A stretch of 14,782 bases of DNA from NCBI GenBank assembly GCA_964616495.1, contig CAZTRF010000025.1, positions 1 to 14,782 on the forward strand. Reading direction: 5' to 3'. The position numbers and the translations under genes were made by a program. Numbering within the stretch: position 1 is the first letter of the stretch; each line of letters begins with the position of its first letter. The stretch comes from DAOSVX01 sp964616495. GTDB taxonomy: Bacteria > Bacillota_I > Bacilli_A > RF39 > UBA660. The notes beneath the pieces are model-generated. The model searched no databases, was not told the DNA's origin, and saw nothing but the letters and a program-made list of their open reading frames with translations. Of this stretch, positions 6,374 to 13,176 are shown in pieces.

Positions 6374-7564
6374 ATGAAGAATAAAGATAGAAAAATATTA
6401 TCTGGTAATGATAGTAAGGAAGAAGTAATTTCTTTAGCAAGTAAAATCTTGAAAATATTGTACTATGTTATGATTGTAGGAATTGTTTTCTTAATAATAG
6501 CGGTTTGTAAGCAATTAAATATTTTCGACTTTATCTTAAAATTATTATCTATAATGGCACCATTTTTTATTGGATTTATTATCGCCTGGATATTTAGTCC
6601 TTTGGTAGATAAGTTAAGTAAGAAGGGTATGAGTCGAATAATATCAAGTATTATTGTTTATTTGATTTTTATTTTAGTATTTTATTTATTTATGAGAATG
6701 CTAATCCCAGCTGTTTATAATCAGATGAATGATTTGATAAAAATTGTACCAAAGGTTTTTCTTTCAATTAAAGATTTTATTATTAATTTTTTTGAAAGGT
6801 TTAACGATGTTAGAGGTTTTGATGTAGCTGCCACTCAAACTAATATTATTTCTCTATTAGAAAAAGTAGCAACTAGCGTAACAACTAGTTTGCCGGAAAC
6901 CATTATTTCTTTAATCAGTGCTATATTTTCCGGATTAGGAACATTTTTGGTAAGTTTAATTATTGGTTTTTATATGTTATTTAATTTTAATAATACTAGT
7001 GAACAGTTATTAAGTTTAATTCCCAAAAGATATCGCTATGAGGCCAGAACCCTAACCAATGAAATAAGTTTTCAGTTAAGGAAGTACGTTAATGGGGTGT
7101 TAATCTGTGCTGGCATAATTTGCGTTTTTTGCACTTTAGGATTTATTATTGTAGGTCTTCCTTCACCACTTTTATTTGGACTTTTTTGTGGGTTAACTAA
7201 TGTTATTCCATATATTGGACCATATATTGGTGGGGCACCGGCTGTCTTAGTAGGATTTAGTCAAAGTCCCACAATGGGAATTCTTACCTTATTAGTAGTG
7301 GTAATTGTTCAATTAATTGAAGGCAATTTAATTAATCCAATTATTATGAGTAAAACTATGAAATTGCATCCTGTAACCATTATTGTGGGGTTATTGGTTT
7401 TTGGAGCTTTCTTTGGAGTATGGGGAATGATTTTGGCTACTCCTATTATAGCTTTTTGTAAAATAATTATTAATTTCTTAATTAGTAAATATGATTTGTT
7501 TGATTATGATGCTGAACCAACAGAAATTATAAACATTGAGCCAATTAAAAAGAAGGCAAAATAA
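6374..7564 (+). CDS. AI-2E family transporter (YrrI/TqsA-like permease)
   Basis: Polytopic inner-membrane protein of about 396 residues, the usual size for the AI-2E exporter / UPF0118 family. About eight hydrophobic spans are visible, including two early ones (VMIVGIVFLIIAV; MAPFFIGFIIAWIF) and a cluster at the C-terminus. The family signature NVIPYIGPYIGG appears around residue 280, followed by EGNLINPIIMSK and GVWGMILATPI. The substrate cannot be told from sequence: members have been linked to autoinducer-2 export, ion/proton antiport and other roles. The start is set at ATG 6374, 5 nt after GAGGTGA (6362-6368); a GTG at 6365 would lie inside that ribosome site. The stop overlaps the next start (TAATG), implying translational coupling. 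Bacillus yrrI lies in the same place upstream of alaS. Confidence 0.9.
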   Translation: MKNKDRKILSGNDSKEEVISLASKILKILYYVMIVGIVFLIIAVCKQLNIFDFILKLLSIMAPFFIGFIIAWIFSPLVDKLSKKGMSRIISSIIVYLIFILVFYLFMRMLIPAVYNQMNDLIKIVPKVFLSIKDFIINFFERFNDVRGFDVAATQTNIISLLEKVATSVTTSLPETIISLISAIFSGLGTFLVSLIIGFYMLFNFNNTSEQLLSLIPKRYRYEARTLTNEISFQLRKYVNGVLICAGIICVFCTLGFIIVGLPSPLLFGLFCGLTNVIPYIGPYIGGAPAVLVGFSQSPTMGILTLLVVVIVQLIEGNLINPIIMSKTMKLHPVTIIVGLLVFGAFFGVWGMILATPIIAFCKIIINFLISKYDLFDYDAEPTEIINIEPIKKKAK

Positions 7565-8103
7565 TGGAAAAAAAGTTATATCTATTAAGTGGCAAAGCCC
7601 GTCATGGAAAAGACACAGCCGCCTTGTTTATTAAAGAGTATTATGAAAGTATAGGTAAAAAAGTGCGTTTAACATCATTTGCCAAATATATAAAAATGTA
7701 TGCTCAAGAGCTAACTGATTGGGATGGATCTGAAGAGACTAAACCAAGGGATTTATTACAACATTTAGGAACTGAAATTATTAGAGAAAAGTTAAACAAA
7801 GAAACTCTTTTTATTGATAGATTAAAAGATGATGTTGATATTTATAATGAGTTTTTTGATGTGGTTGTTATAAAAGATGTTAGACTCCCCCTTGAAATTG
7901 ATGAAATGAAAAAAAAGTTTTCTAAAGCCGTATCTATCCATATTATTCGGGTCAACTTTGAAACGGAATTAGTAGGAGATCAGCTAAAGCATCGTACTGA
8001 AACTGCCTTAGAAAATTATGATAAATTTGATTATGTAATAGAAAATGATAATTTAGAACAATTTAAGAAGAATGTTGTTCAAGTTTTGAAGGAGCAGAAG
8101 TAG
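7564..8103 (+). CDS. P-loop kinase, deoxynucleoside-monophosphate-kinase-like
   Basis: 179 residues. It begins YLLSGKARHGKDTAA, a Walker A of form G10-x4-G-K16-D-T. An LxDVR-type segment (KDVRLPLEIDEM, 104-115) and a C-terminal HRTETALENYDKFDYVIEN block (143-161) follow. These motifs, especially DVR(L/F)P and the H-x-(S/T)E-TAL block, are ones I associate with the phage/bacterial deoxynucleoside monophosphate kinase fold (T4 gp1 group), which makes dNDPs from dNMPs. The kinase fold is clear; the substrate is inferred. Its start overlaps the permease stop by one base, and alaS starts 1 nt after its stop, so it is locked into the unit between two genes that are neighbours in Bacillus. Alternatives include another small-metabolite kinase such as a phosphomevalonate-kinase-like protein. 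Confidence 0.75.
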   Translation: MEKKLYLLSGKARHGKDTAALFIKEYYESIGKKVRLTSFAKYIKMYAQELTDWDGSEETKPRDLLQHLGTEIIREKLNKETLFIDRLKDDVDIYNEFFDVVVIKDVRLPLEIDEMKKKFSKAVSIHIIRVNFETELVGDQLKHRTETALENYDKFDYVIENDNLEQFKKNVVQVLKEQK

Positions 8104-8104
8104 A

Positions 8105-9880
8105 ATGAAAAAATATTGCAGTAAAGATTTAAGACAAATGTATTTTAATTTTTTTAAAAATTATGATCACACTTTAATTTCTTCAGCATCAATAATACCA
8201 GAAAATGATCCTACGGTTTTATTCACATCGGCAGGAATGCATCCTTTAGTTCCATATTTATTAGGTGAACATCACCCAGCTGGTAAAAGATTAGTTGATG
8301 TTCAAAAATGTATTAGAACCGGAGATATTGAGTCTGTAGGAGATTCTTCTCATTTAACATTTTTTGAAATGTTAGGCAACTGGAGTTTAGGAGACTATTT
8401 TAAAAAACAATCTATTAAGTATAGTTATGAATTTTTAACAAATCCAAAATATTTAGGATTAGATAAAAGCCGTCTTTATTTTACTTGTTTCGAGGGAAAT
8501 AAAAACTTTCCTAAAGATACTGAAGCTTATGATGCGTGGATTAGTGAGGGAGTAGAGGCTAGTCATATTTTTTACTTGGGAAGTGAATATAATTTTTGGA
8601 TACTAGGGAGTGGTATAGGACCATGTGGGCCAGATACTGAAATCTTCTATGATACTGGTAAAAAGCCTTGTTCAAAAGAATGCAATCCATCATGTTCTTG
8701 TGGTAAATATTTAGAAATTTGGAATAATGTTTTTATGCAATATAATCGCAAAGAAGATGGAACAGTCATTTCTTTAGATAACCCTAATGTTGATACAGGA
8801 ATGGGTTTAGAACGTACTTTAACGGTTTTAAATGAAGAAAAAAGCGTTTATGATACTGATTTGTTTGATGATCTTAAGAAATGTTTAGAAGAACTATCTT
8901 GTTTAAAATATGAAAATAATGAAAAAAGTTTTAGAATAGTTATGGATCATATTAGATCAAGTGTTTTTATTTTAGGGGACTACCATGGGATAGGACCTTC
9001 TAATACAGGTCAAGGCTATGTTTTAAGAAGATTAATTAGAAGAGCTATTCGTCATTTAAAGTTATTGGGTATTTCTGATAAAATAGCTAATATAGCTGTA
9101 GTAGTAATTAACAATTATAAAGATATATATAGCGAACTAGAAACTAACAAAGAATTTATTTTAAAAGAATTAAAAGAAGAAGAAATTAGATTTAATAAAA
9201 CCTTAAAAGATGGGGAAAAATTATTTAATAAGGTCATCCACCATTTAGATGGTGATACTATTCCTGGAGAAGAAGCATTTAAATTATTTGATACTTTTGG
9301 TTTTCCTTTGGAGATGACTGTTGAACTAGCTAATGAAAACAATTTGAAAGTTGATGTTGATGGTTTTTATAAAAAGTTTAAAGAACATCAAGAAAAGTCT
9401 CGTACTATTGATGCCGGAAGTTTTAAAGGTGGTTTAGCTGATAGTAGTGAAGAAACTGTTAAATATCATACAGTAGCTCATTTAATGCTAGCAGGACTAC
9501 AAAAAATGTATGGGCCAGATGTTATTCAAAAGGGATGTAATATTACTTGTGAAAGAATTCGCTTTGATTTTAATTTAGATCATAAAATGACTGAAGAAGA
9601 AAAAGATGAATTAACTAAATTTGTTAATGACCAAATTGCTAAAGATTTGAAAGTAATATGTACAGAAGTACCTTATGAAGAAGCAAAAAAAAGCGGAGCT
9701 CATGGTACTTTTGAAGATAAATATGGTTCCATGGTCAAAGTTTATGATATTGATGGGGTATCTAAGGAAATATGTGGAGGACCTCATGTCGCTAATACAG
9801 GAGTTATTGGTAAATTTAGAATAACAAAAGAAGAAAGTTCTAGTGCGGGAGTAAGAAGAATAAAAGCAATTATTGAATAA
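8105..9880 (+). CDS. alaS: Alanine--tRNA ligase, compact form lacking beta-barrel and C-Ala
   Basis: Charges tRNA-Ala with alanine in the cytoplasm. The class II catalytic core is intact: ENDPTVLFTSAGMHP (33-47), motif 2 region RTGDIESVGD..TFFEMLGNWSLGDYF (71-99), VDTGMGLER (229-237) and NTGQGYVLRRLIRRAIRH (300-317). The editing core keeps its zinc ligands: H455-x3-H459 and C557-x3-H561. At 591 residues it is far shorter than normal bacterial AlaRS (about 870). The AESGGQ-type beta-barrel before HxxxH is absent, and the protein stops at SAGVRRIKAIIE, where the coiled coil and C-Ala would begin. Cysteines 189, 193, 197 and 199 form an extra cluster after GPCGPDTEIFYD. The frame is uninterrupted, so this is not a broken gene. 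It resembles, from memory, short AlaRS of candidate-phyla bacteria. The start ATG 8105 has GAAGGAG at 8088-8094. Confidence 0.95.
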   Translation: MKKYCSKDLRQMYFNFFKNYDHTLISSASIIPENDPTVLFTSAGMHPLVPYLLGEHHPAGKRLVDVQKCIRTGDIESVGDSSHLTFFEMLGNWSLGDYFKKQSIKYSYEFLTNPKYLGLDKSRLYFTCFEGNKNFPKDTEAYDAWISEGVEASHIFYLGSEYNFWILGSGIGPCGPDTEIFYDTGKKPCSKECNPSCSCGKYLEIWNNVFMQYNRKEDGTVISLDNPNVDTGMGLERTLTVLNEEKSVYDTDLFDDLKKCLEELSCLKYENNEKSFRIVMDHIRSSVFILGDYHGIGPSNTGQGYVLRRLIRRAIRHLKLLGISDKIANIAVVVINNYKDIYSELETNKEFILKELKEEEIRFNKTLKDGEKLFNKVIHHLDGDTIPGEEAFKLFDTFGFPLEMTVELANENNLKVDVDGFYKKFKEHQEKSRTIDAGSFKGGLADSSEETVKYHTVAHLMLAGLQKMYGPDVIQKGCNITCERIRFDFNLDHKMTEEEKDELTKFVNDQIAKDLKVICTEVPYEEAKKSGAHGTFEDKYGSMVKVYDIDGVSKEICGGPHVANTGVIGKFRITKEESSSAGVRRIKAIIE

Positions 9881-9884
9881 TAAG

Positions 9885-9909
9885 AAAGATAATGAAAATT
9901 ATCTTTTTT
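9885..9909 (+). terminator. Intrinsic terminator after alaS, GAAA tetraloop
   Basis: AAAGATAAT (9885-9893) pairs perfectly with ATTATCTTT (9898-9906) across a GNRA-type GAAA tetraloop; the T run continues to 9909. The stem starts 4 nt after the TAA stop. Confidence 0.85.
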
Positions 9910-9931
9910 ATATTAAGGGTATTTGTTGGTA

Positions 9932-9951
9932 AACTTATCAATAAATAAGTT
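9932..9951 (+). promoter_or_regulatory. Inverted repeat abutting the ireB -35 box, possible operator
   Basis: AACTTAT (9932-9938) and ATAAGTT (9945-9951) form a perfect 7-bp dyad with a 6-nt centre, CAATAA. Its right end overlaps the -35 box at 9950. There is no T run behind it, so it is not a terminator. A repressor or activator site is possible; chance cannot be excluded. Confidence 0.3.
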
Positions 9952-9978
9952 GTTAAAAAATGGTTTTAATGTTACAAT
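9950..9978 (+). promoter_or_regulatory. Promoter of the ireB-ruvX-yrzB-mltG-trmR operon
   Basis: TTGTTA (9950-9955), a 17-nt spacer, then TACAAT (9973-9978) with TGT upstream (9970-9972), an extended -10. It lies between the alaS terminator and the ireB ribosome site (AAAGGAAGG, 9981-9989). Confidence 0.7.
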
Positions 9979-9999
9979 TTAAAGGAAGGATGTGTTTAA

Positions 10000-10248
10000 A
10001 TGGATAAAACTATGATGTTTGATCTAAAAGAAATTGAAGAAGCACTCATTCAAGAAAAAATATTAGAAGTTTATGATGCTTTGGAAGAAAGAGGATATAA
10101 TCCCATCAATCAATTAGTAGGATATTTAATAAGTGGAGATCCAGGTTACATATCTAGTTATAAGAATGCTCGCGAAACCATATGTAAAATGGATCGTATT
10201 GAAATACTTAATGTTATTTTGAAGGATTTTATCAGATATAAAAAATGA
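10000..10248 (+). CDS. ireB: IreB family regulatory phosphoprotein (UPF0297/DUF965)
   Basis: 82 residues, the standard size. The family core GYNPINQLVGYLISGDPGYI (residues 32-51) is unmistakable, as is the DKTMMF N-terminus. In Enterococcus faecalis, IreB is a substrate of the PASTA-domain Ser/Thr kinase IreK and modulates cell-wall stress and cephalosporin resistance. Two N-terminal threonines are phosphorylated there; only one Thr (T4) is present at this N-terminus. The start ATG 10000 follows AAAGGAAGG (9981-9989) with about 10 nt spacing. It heads a five-gene operon, and its TGA overlaps the ruvX ATG by 4 nt (ATGA). The presence of mltG downstream fits a cell-wall context. Confidence 0.95.
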   Translation: MDKTMMFDLKEIEEALIQEKILEVYDALEERGYNPINQLVGYLISGDPGYISSYKNARETICKMDRIEILNVILKDFIRYKK

Positions 10249-10655
10249 AAATATTGGCATTGGATTTAGGAACTAAAACTCTTGGGCTAGCAATAAGTGA
10301 CAGTTTAGGAATGATGGCCCATCCGTATCAAACTATCAGATATAATGATTTAAATCAATTATTAGACGAATTAACTGTCATTATTGAAAAAGAAAAGATT
10401 AAAGAGTTGGTTTTAGGTTTGCCTAAAAATATGGATAATTCTTTGGGATTTGCTAGTGAAAGATCTTTGGAATTTGAAAAAGAATTAAAAAAGAGATATA
10501 ATATGCCGGTCATTTTGATTGATGAAAGATTATCAACTAAAGAGGCCGAAAACATCTTAATTAAAAACAATTTAAGAAGAAACAAACGCAAATTAAAAAT
10601 TGATAGTATGGCGGCAACAATTATTTTAGAAAATTATTTAAGTAGGAGAAAGTGA
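10245..10655 (+). CDS. ruvX: RuvX/YqgF family RNase H-fold nuclease (Holliday junction resolvase / pre-16S rRNA nuclease)
   Basis: 136 residues, normal for YqgF. It has an RNase-H-like fold with the first catalytic Asp in LALDLGTKTLGLAIS (D7), the LGLPKNMDNSLG loop (58-68), IDERLSTKEA (D93, E94) and the final acidic residue in IDSMAA (D120). Family members process the 5' end of 16S rRNA in E. coli; a role in Holliday-junction resolution has also been proposed, so the name RuvX should be read with care. Translation is coupled to ireB through a 4-nt ATGA overlap. Its own TGA lies within a possible GTGA start of the next gene. The ireB-ruvX-yrzB order is conserved across Bacillota. Confidence 0.95.
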   Translation: MKILALDLGTKTLGLAISDSLGMMAHPYQTIRYNDLNQLLDELTVIIEKEKIKELVLGLPKNMDNSLGFASERSLEFEKELKKRYNMPVILIDERLSTKEAENILIKNNLRRNKRKLKIDSMAATIILENYLSRRK

Positions 10656-10660
10656 GATTT

Positions 10661-10969
10661 ATGAAAGAAGAAAAAAATACTTTTGAGGTAATTAATGATA
10701 AAGGAGAAAAAGTGACTTGCGAAGTTTTATTTACATTTGATTCGGATGAAACTAACAAGAGCTATATTGCATATACTGATAATACAACTGATGAAAATGG
10801 CAATATAAAGGTTTATGCTTCAATATATGATAAAACTGGAGAAAGTAAAGAACTTACTCCAATTGAAAGTGAAAAAGAATGGATTATTGTTGAAAGCATC
10901 TTTAGTCAGTTACAAGAAACGGCTGAGGATATGAGAAAAAATGAAGAAGAAAACGAAGATAATAATTAG
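10661..10969 (+). CDS. yrzB: DUF1292 (YrzB family) protein
   Basis: About 102 acidic residues. FEVINDKGEKVTCEVLFTFDS near the start, NKSYIAYTDN and PIESEKEWIIVE match the DUF1292 pattern (E/F-x-LFTFE, KSYI, I-x-x-E-x-E-W). The function of the family is unknown. The start is uncertain. ATG 10661 gives the usual N-terminus but is 12 nt from AGGAG (10644-10648). A GTG at 10652, overlapping the ruvX stop as GTGA, adds MRF but is only 3 nt from the same site. I chose the ATG by comparison with relatives. The 3' end is strongly acidic and overlaps the mltG start by 29 nt. Confidence 0.88.
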   Translation: MKEEKNTFEVINDKGEKVTCEVLFTFDSDETNKSYIAYTDNTTDENGNIKVYASIYDKTGESKELTPIESEKEWIIVESIFSQLQETAEDMRKNEEENEDNN

Positions 10970-11999
10970 TATAATTGTTCTTTTCTTTGCTCTTTTATTT
11001 TTAGCGGTAAGTGTTTTTGTATATTTATTAAGCCCCGTTACTAATAAAGAAGGGGATGTTACTTTTCTAGCGGTAGAGGGGGCATCTACAAGAGAATTGT
11101 TAGAAAGCTTAGAAGATGAAGGACTTATTAAGAGTTCAAAAGTAGCTTTAATTTATATGAAAATAAATTCATCTTTAACGATTAAGGCGGGAACATATAA
11201 TTTTAGTAAAAATTTATCAACCACTGAAATCATTAAATTACTGGATGAGGGACATACAGTCGAAAAAGAAGGGCTTAAAGTAACCTTTATTGAAGGCAAA
11301 AGATTGGTTGATTATGTAAAGGTTATTTCTGATAAATTTAAATATACTGAAGATGAAATATTAGAGGCCTTAAGCAATAAAAAATATCTTAATGGCTTAA
11401 TCGATAAATATTGGTTTATAACCGATGAAATATTAAATGAAAACATTTATTATCCTTTAGAGGGATATTTATATCCTGATACTTATTTTTTTAAAATAGA
11501 TGCTACTATTGAAGAAATTATTGGAAAGATGATAGATAACCTAAATAATAAGTTATCGCCATATCAAGAAATAATATCTGAGAGCAATTTTACTGTTCAT
11601 CAAATATTGTCTTTAGCTAGTGATATTGAAAAAGAAGGAAATACTAGTGAGGATCGTAAGTTAATAGCTGGAGTTTTTCTAAATAGATTAGAAAATGGAA
11701 TGAGTTTAGGTAGTGATGTTACTACTTATTATGCTTTTAAAGTAGTAATGGGTGAAAGAGACTTATATCAAAAAGAATTAGAAACTGAAAATCCTTATAA
11801 TACAAGAGGACCTAATATGATAGGAAAAATTAATGTTGGGCCAATTTGTAGTCCTTCATTATCATCAATCATAGCAGCTATTGAACCAACAAGAAATGAC
11901 TATTACTATTTTTATGCTGATTATAAAGGCGATGGTAAAGTTTACTATAGTAAGACCTTAAAAGAACATGGAGAAACGGTTTCTCGTTTTGAAAACTAG
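10941..11999 (+). CDS. mltG: Endolytic peptidoglycan transglycosylase MltG (YceG-like)
   Basis: Membrane-anchored enzyme that cleaves nascent glycan strands and sets their length. Of 352 residues, residues 7-30 form the N-terminal membrane anchor, a LysM-like region follows, and the YceG domain fills the rest. YPLEGYLYPDTYFF and ASDIEKEGNTSEDRKLIAGVFLNRL are diagnostic; E230 in DIEKE aligns with the catalytic Glu of E. coli MltG. NPYNTRGP, GPICSPSLSSIIAAIEP and YYSKTLKEH complete the active-site cleft. The start ATG 10941 lies inside yrzB (29-nt overlap), with GAGGA at 10925-10929. The larger than usual overlap suggests tight translational coupling. Encoding it with IreB places a cell-wall synthesis enzyme and a PASTA-kinase target in one transcript. 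Confidence 0.94.
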   Translation: MKKKTKIIISIIVLFFALLFLAVSVFVYLLSPVTNKEGDVTFLAVEGASTRELLESLEDEGLIKSSKVALIYMKINSSLTIKAGTYNFSKNLSTTEIIKLLDEGHTVEKEGLKVTFIEGKRLVDYVKVISDKFKYTEDEILEALSNKKYLNGLIDKYWFITDEILNENIYYPLEGYLYPDTYFFKIDATIEEIIGKMIDNLNNKLSPYQEIISESNFTVHQILSLASDIEKEGNTSEDRKLIAGVFLNRLENGMSLGSDVTTYYAFKVVMGERDLYQKELETENPYNTRGPNMIGKINVGPICSPSLSSIIAAIEPTRNDYYYFYADYKGDGKVYYSKTLKEHGETVSRFEN

Positions 12000-12010
12000 G
12001 AAGTGAAATT

Positions 12011-12595
12011 ATGAAAGATGTTTTAAAAGAAATGGAAGAATATGCTTCCGAAAAAAATATTCCTATAATTGAAAAAGATACTATATCTTTTATTATGAAA
12101 TATATTAATTTAAACAAAGCTAAAAGTATTTTAGAATTAGGTTCTGCTATTGGGTATTCGGCTATTTTAATGGCTAGTACTAATGAAAATGTTCATGTAA
12201 CGACTATTGAACGTGATGAAGTTAGATACATGGAATGTCTGAAAAACGTTAAAAAGTGTCAGATGGAAAGTCGAGTGGATTGTGTTTATCAAGATGCTTT
12301 GAATGTTAATTTAAAAGATGTTAGCTATGATTTGATATTTATTGATGCTTCTAAAGGAGATTATTTGAAATTCTTCGAAAAATTCAAATATTTTTTAAAG
12401 CCTGGTGGAGTTATAGTAACGGATAACCTAAAATTGAATGGATTTGTAAAAAACAAAGCAACTATTCAAAATGATGCTTTGAAGTTAGTAGTTGACAAAA
12501 TAGAAGAATATATTGAGTATTTAAAGAACAGTGAAGAGTTTATTACTAAGTTCTATGATATTGGAGACGGAATATCAATAAGTTATAAAAAGTAG
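12011..12595 (+). CDS. trmR: tRNA 5-hydroxyuridine methyltransferase TrmR-like (SAM-dependent O-methyltransferase)
   Basis: 194 residues of the class I, metal-dependent O-methyltransferase-3 family. The SAM-binding loop is ILELGSAIGYSAILMA (40-55), then TTIERDE (64-70). IFIDASKGDYLKFF (109-122) carries D112 and VTDNL (136-140) carries D138 and N139, the likely metal ligands. B. subtilis TrmR (YrrM), which methylates ho5U34 to mo5U34 in tRNA, occupies the same place between mltG and greA. That position is the main reason for choosing TrmR over generic catechol O-methyltransferase-like enzymes. The AGGAAG site at 11998-12003 overlaps the mltG stop; ATG is at 12011. The peptidase-U32-like hydroxylation genes that often follow are absent here. 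It is slightly shorter than the Bacillus protein. Confidence 0.87.
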   Translation: MKDVLKEMEEYASEKNIPIIEKDTISFIMKYINLNKAKSILELGSAIGYSAILMASTNENVHVTTIERDEVRYMECLKNVKKCQMESRVDCVYQDALNVNLKDVSYDLIFIDASKGDYLKFFEKFKYFLKPGGVIVTDNLKLNGFVKNKATIQNDALKLVVDKIEEYIEYLKNSEEFITKFYDIGDGISISYKK

Positions 12596-12614
12596 TATAA
12601 AATATTACTTTTTT
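12587..12614 (+). terminator. Intrinsic terminator overlapping the trmR stop
   Basis: AAAAAGTAGTAT (12587-12598) pairs with ATATTACTTTTT (12602-12613) across loop AAA, a 12-bp stem with one G-U pair; the T run ends at 12614. The TAG stop (12593-12595) is inside the left arm. Confidence 0.7.
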
Positions 12615-12640
12615 AAATATTATATATATAGTTATTTATA

Positions 12641-12669
12641 TTGACTTTTTAATAAAAAAGTAGTATAGT
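12641..12669 (+). promoter_or_regulatory. Promoter of greA
   Basis: TTGACT (12641-12646), a 17-nt spacer, then TATAGT (12664-12669). The ribosome site GAGGTGAT (12692-12699) follows. There is no TG extension here, unlike most other promoters in the window, but this has the best -35 match. Confidence 0.75.
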
Positions 12670-12705
12670 TTATCAAGTTGATTTTTTAAATGAGGTGATT
12701 ATAAA

Positions 12706-13176
12706 ATGTCAGAAAAGAAAGAATTTTACTTAACAGCAGAGGGTTATTTGGAAATTGAAAATGAACTTAATGACTTAAAACTTAATAAGAGGCCAGAAGT
12801 TATTAAGGCCTTACAAGAAGCTCGAGCTTTAGGTGATTTATCAGAAAATGCTGACTATGATGCAGCACGTAATGAACAGGCCCAATTAGAATCTAGAATT
12901 AAAAAATTGGATTATATGTTAGAACACGCTAAAATAATTGATAATAAATCAAAGGATAAAGTTAGTGTGGGGACAACAGTTACGATAAATTATATTGATG
13001 ATGATGAAACTGAAGAATATCGAATAGTCGGTTCTCTAGAGGCTGATCCATTAAATAATAAAATATCTAATGAATCTCCTATTGGAGTAGCTATTATGAA
13101 TCGTAAAGTTGGAGATGTTATTGATGTTGAAAGTCCTACTGGTTCATATAAAGTAAAGATAACAGAAATCGCTTAA
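12706..13176 (+). CDS. greA: Transcription elongation factor GreA
   Basis: 156 residues, the canonical size. The N-terminal antiparallel coiled coil (about 1-76) has the tip motif GDLSENADYDAARNEQ; D44 and E47 correspond to the acidic pair that helps RNA polymerase cleave backtracked RNA. The C-terminal FKBP-like domain (about 82-156) contains TVTINYIDDDETEEYRIVG and the family motif SPIGVAIMNRKVGDVI. The ATG has a strong GAGGTGAT site 6 nt upstream. It has its own promoter and terminator, so it is a single-gene unit placed after the ireB operon, as in many Bacillota. Confidence 0.97.
   Translation: MSEKKEFYLTAEGYLEIENELNDLKLNKRPEVIKALQEARALGDLSENADYDAARNEQAQLESRIKKLDYMLEHAKIIDNKSKDKVSVGTTVTINYIDDDETEEYRIVGSLEADPLNNKISNESPIGVAIMNRKVGDVIDVESPTGSYKVKITEIA

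Noticed and set aside
9115..9342. Open frame of 75 codons on the - strand inside alaS
   Set aside because: Antisense to a clearly conserved gene; composition is that of a shadow frame.
8105..9880. alaS as a truncated pseudogene
   Set aside because: The frame is open throughout, zinc ligands and class II motifs are intact, and a clean terminator follows the stop; it reads as a functional compact enzyme.
10355..10591. Open frame of 78 codons on the - strand inside ruvX
   Set aside because: Antisense shadow; ruvX motifs are intact on the + strand.
11878..12117. Open frame of 79 codons on the - strand across the mltG-trmR junction
   Set aside because: Overlaps two conserved genes, and no promoter or ribosome site was seen.
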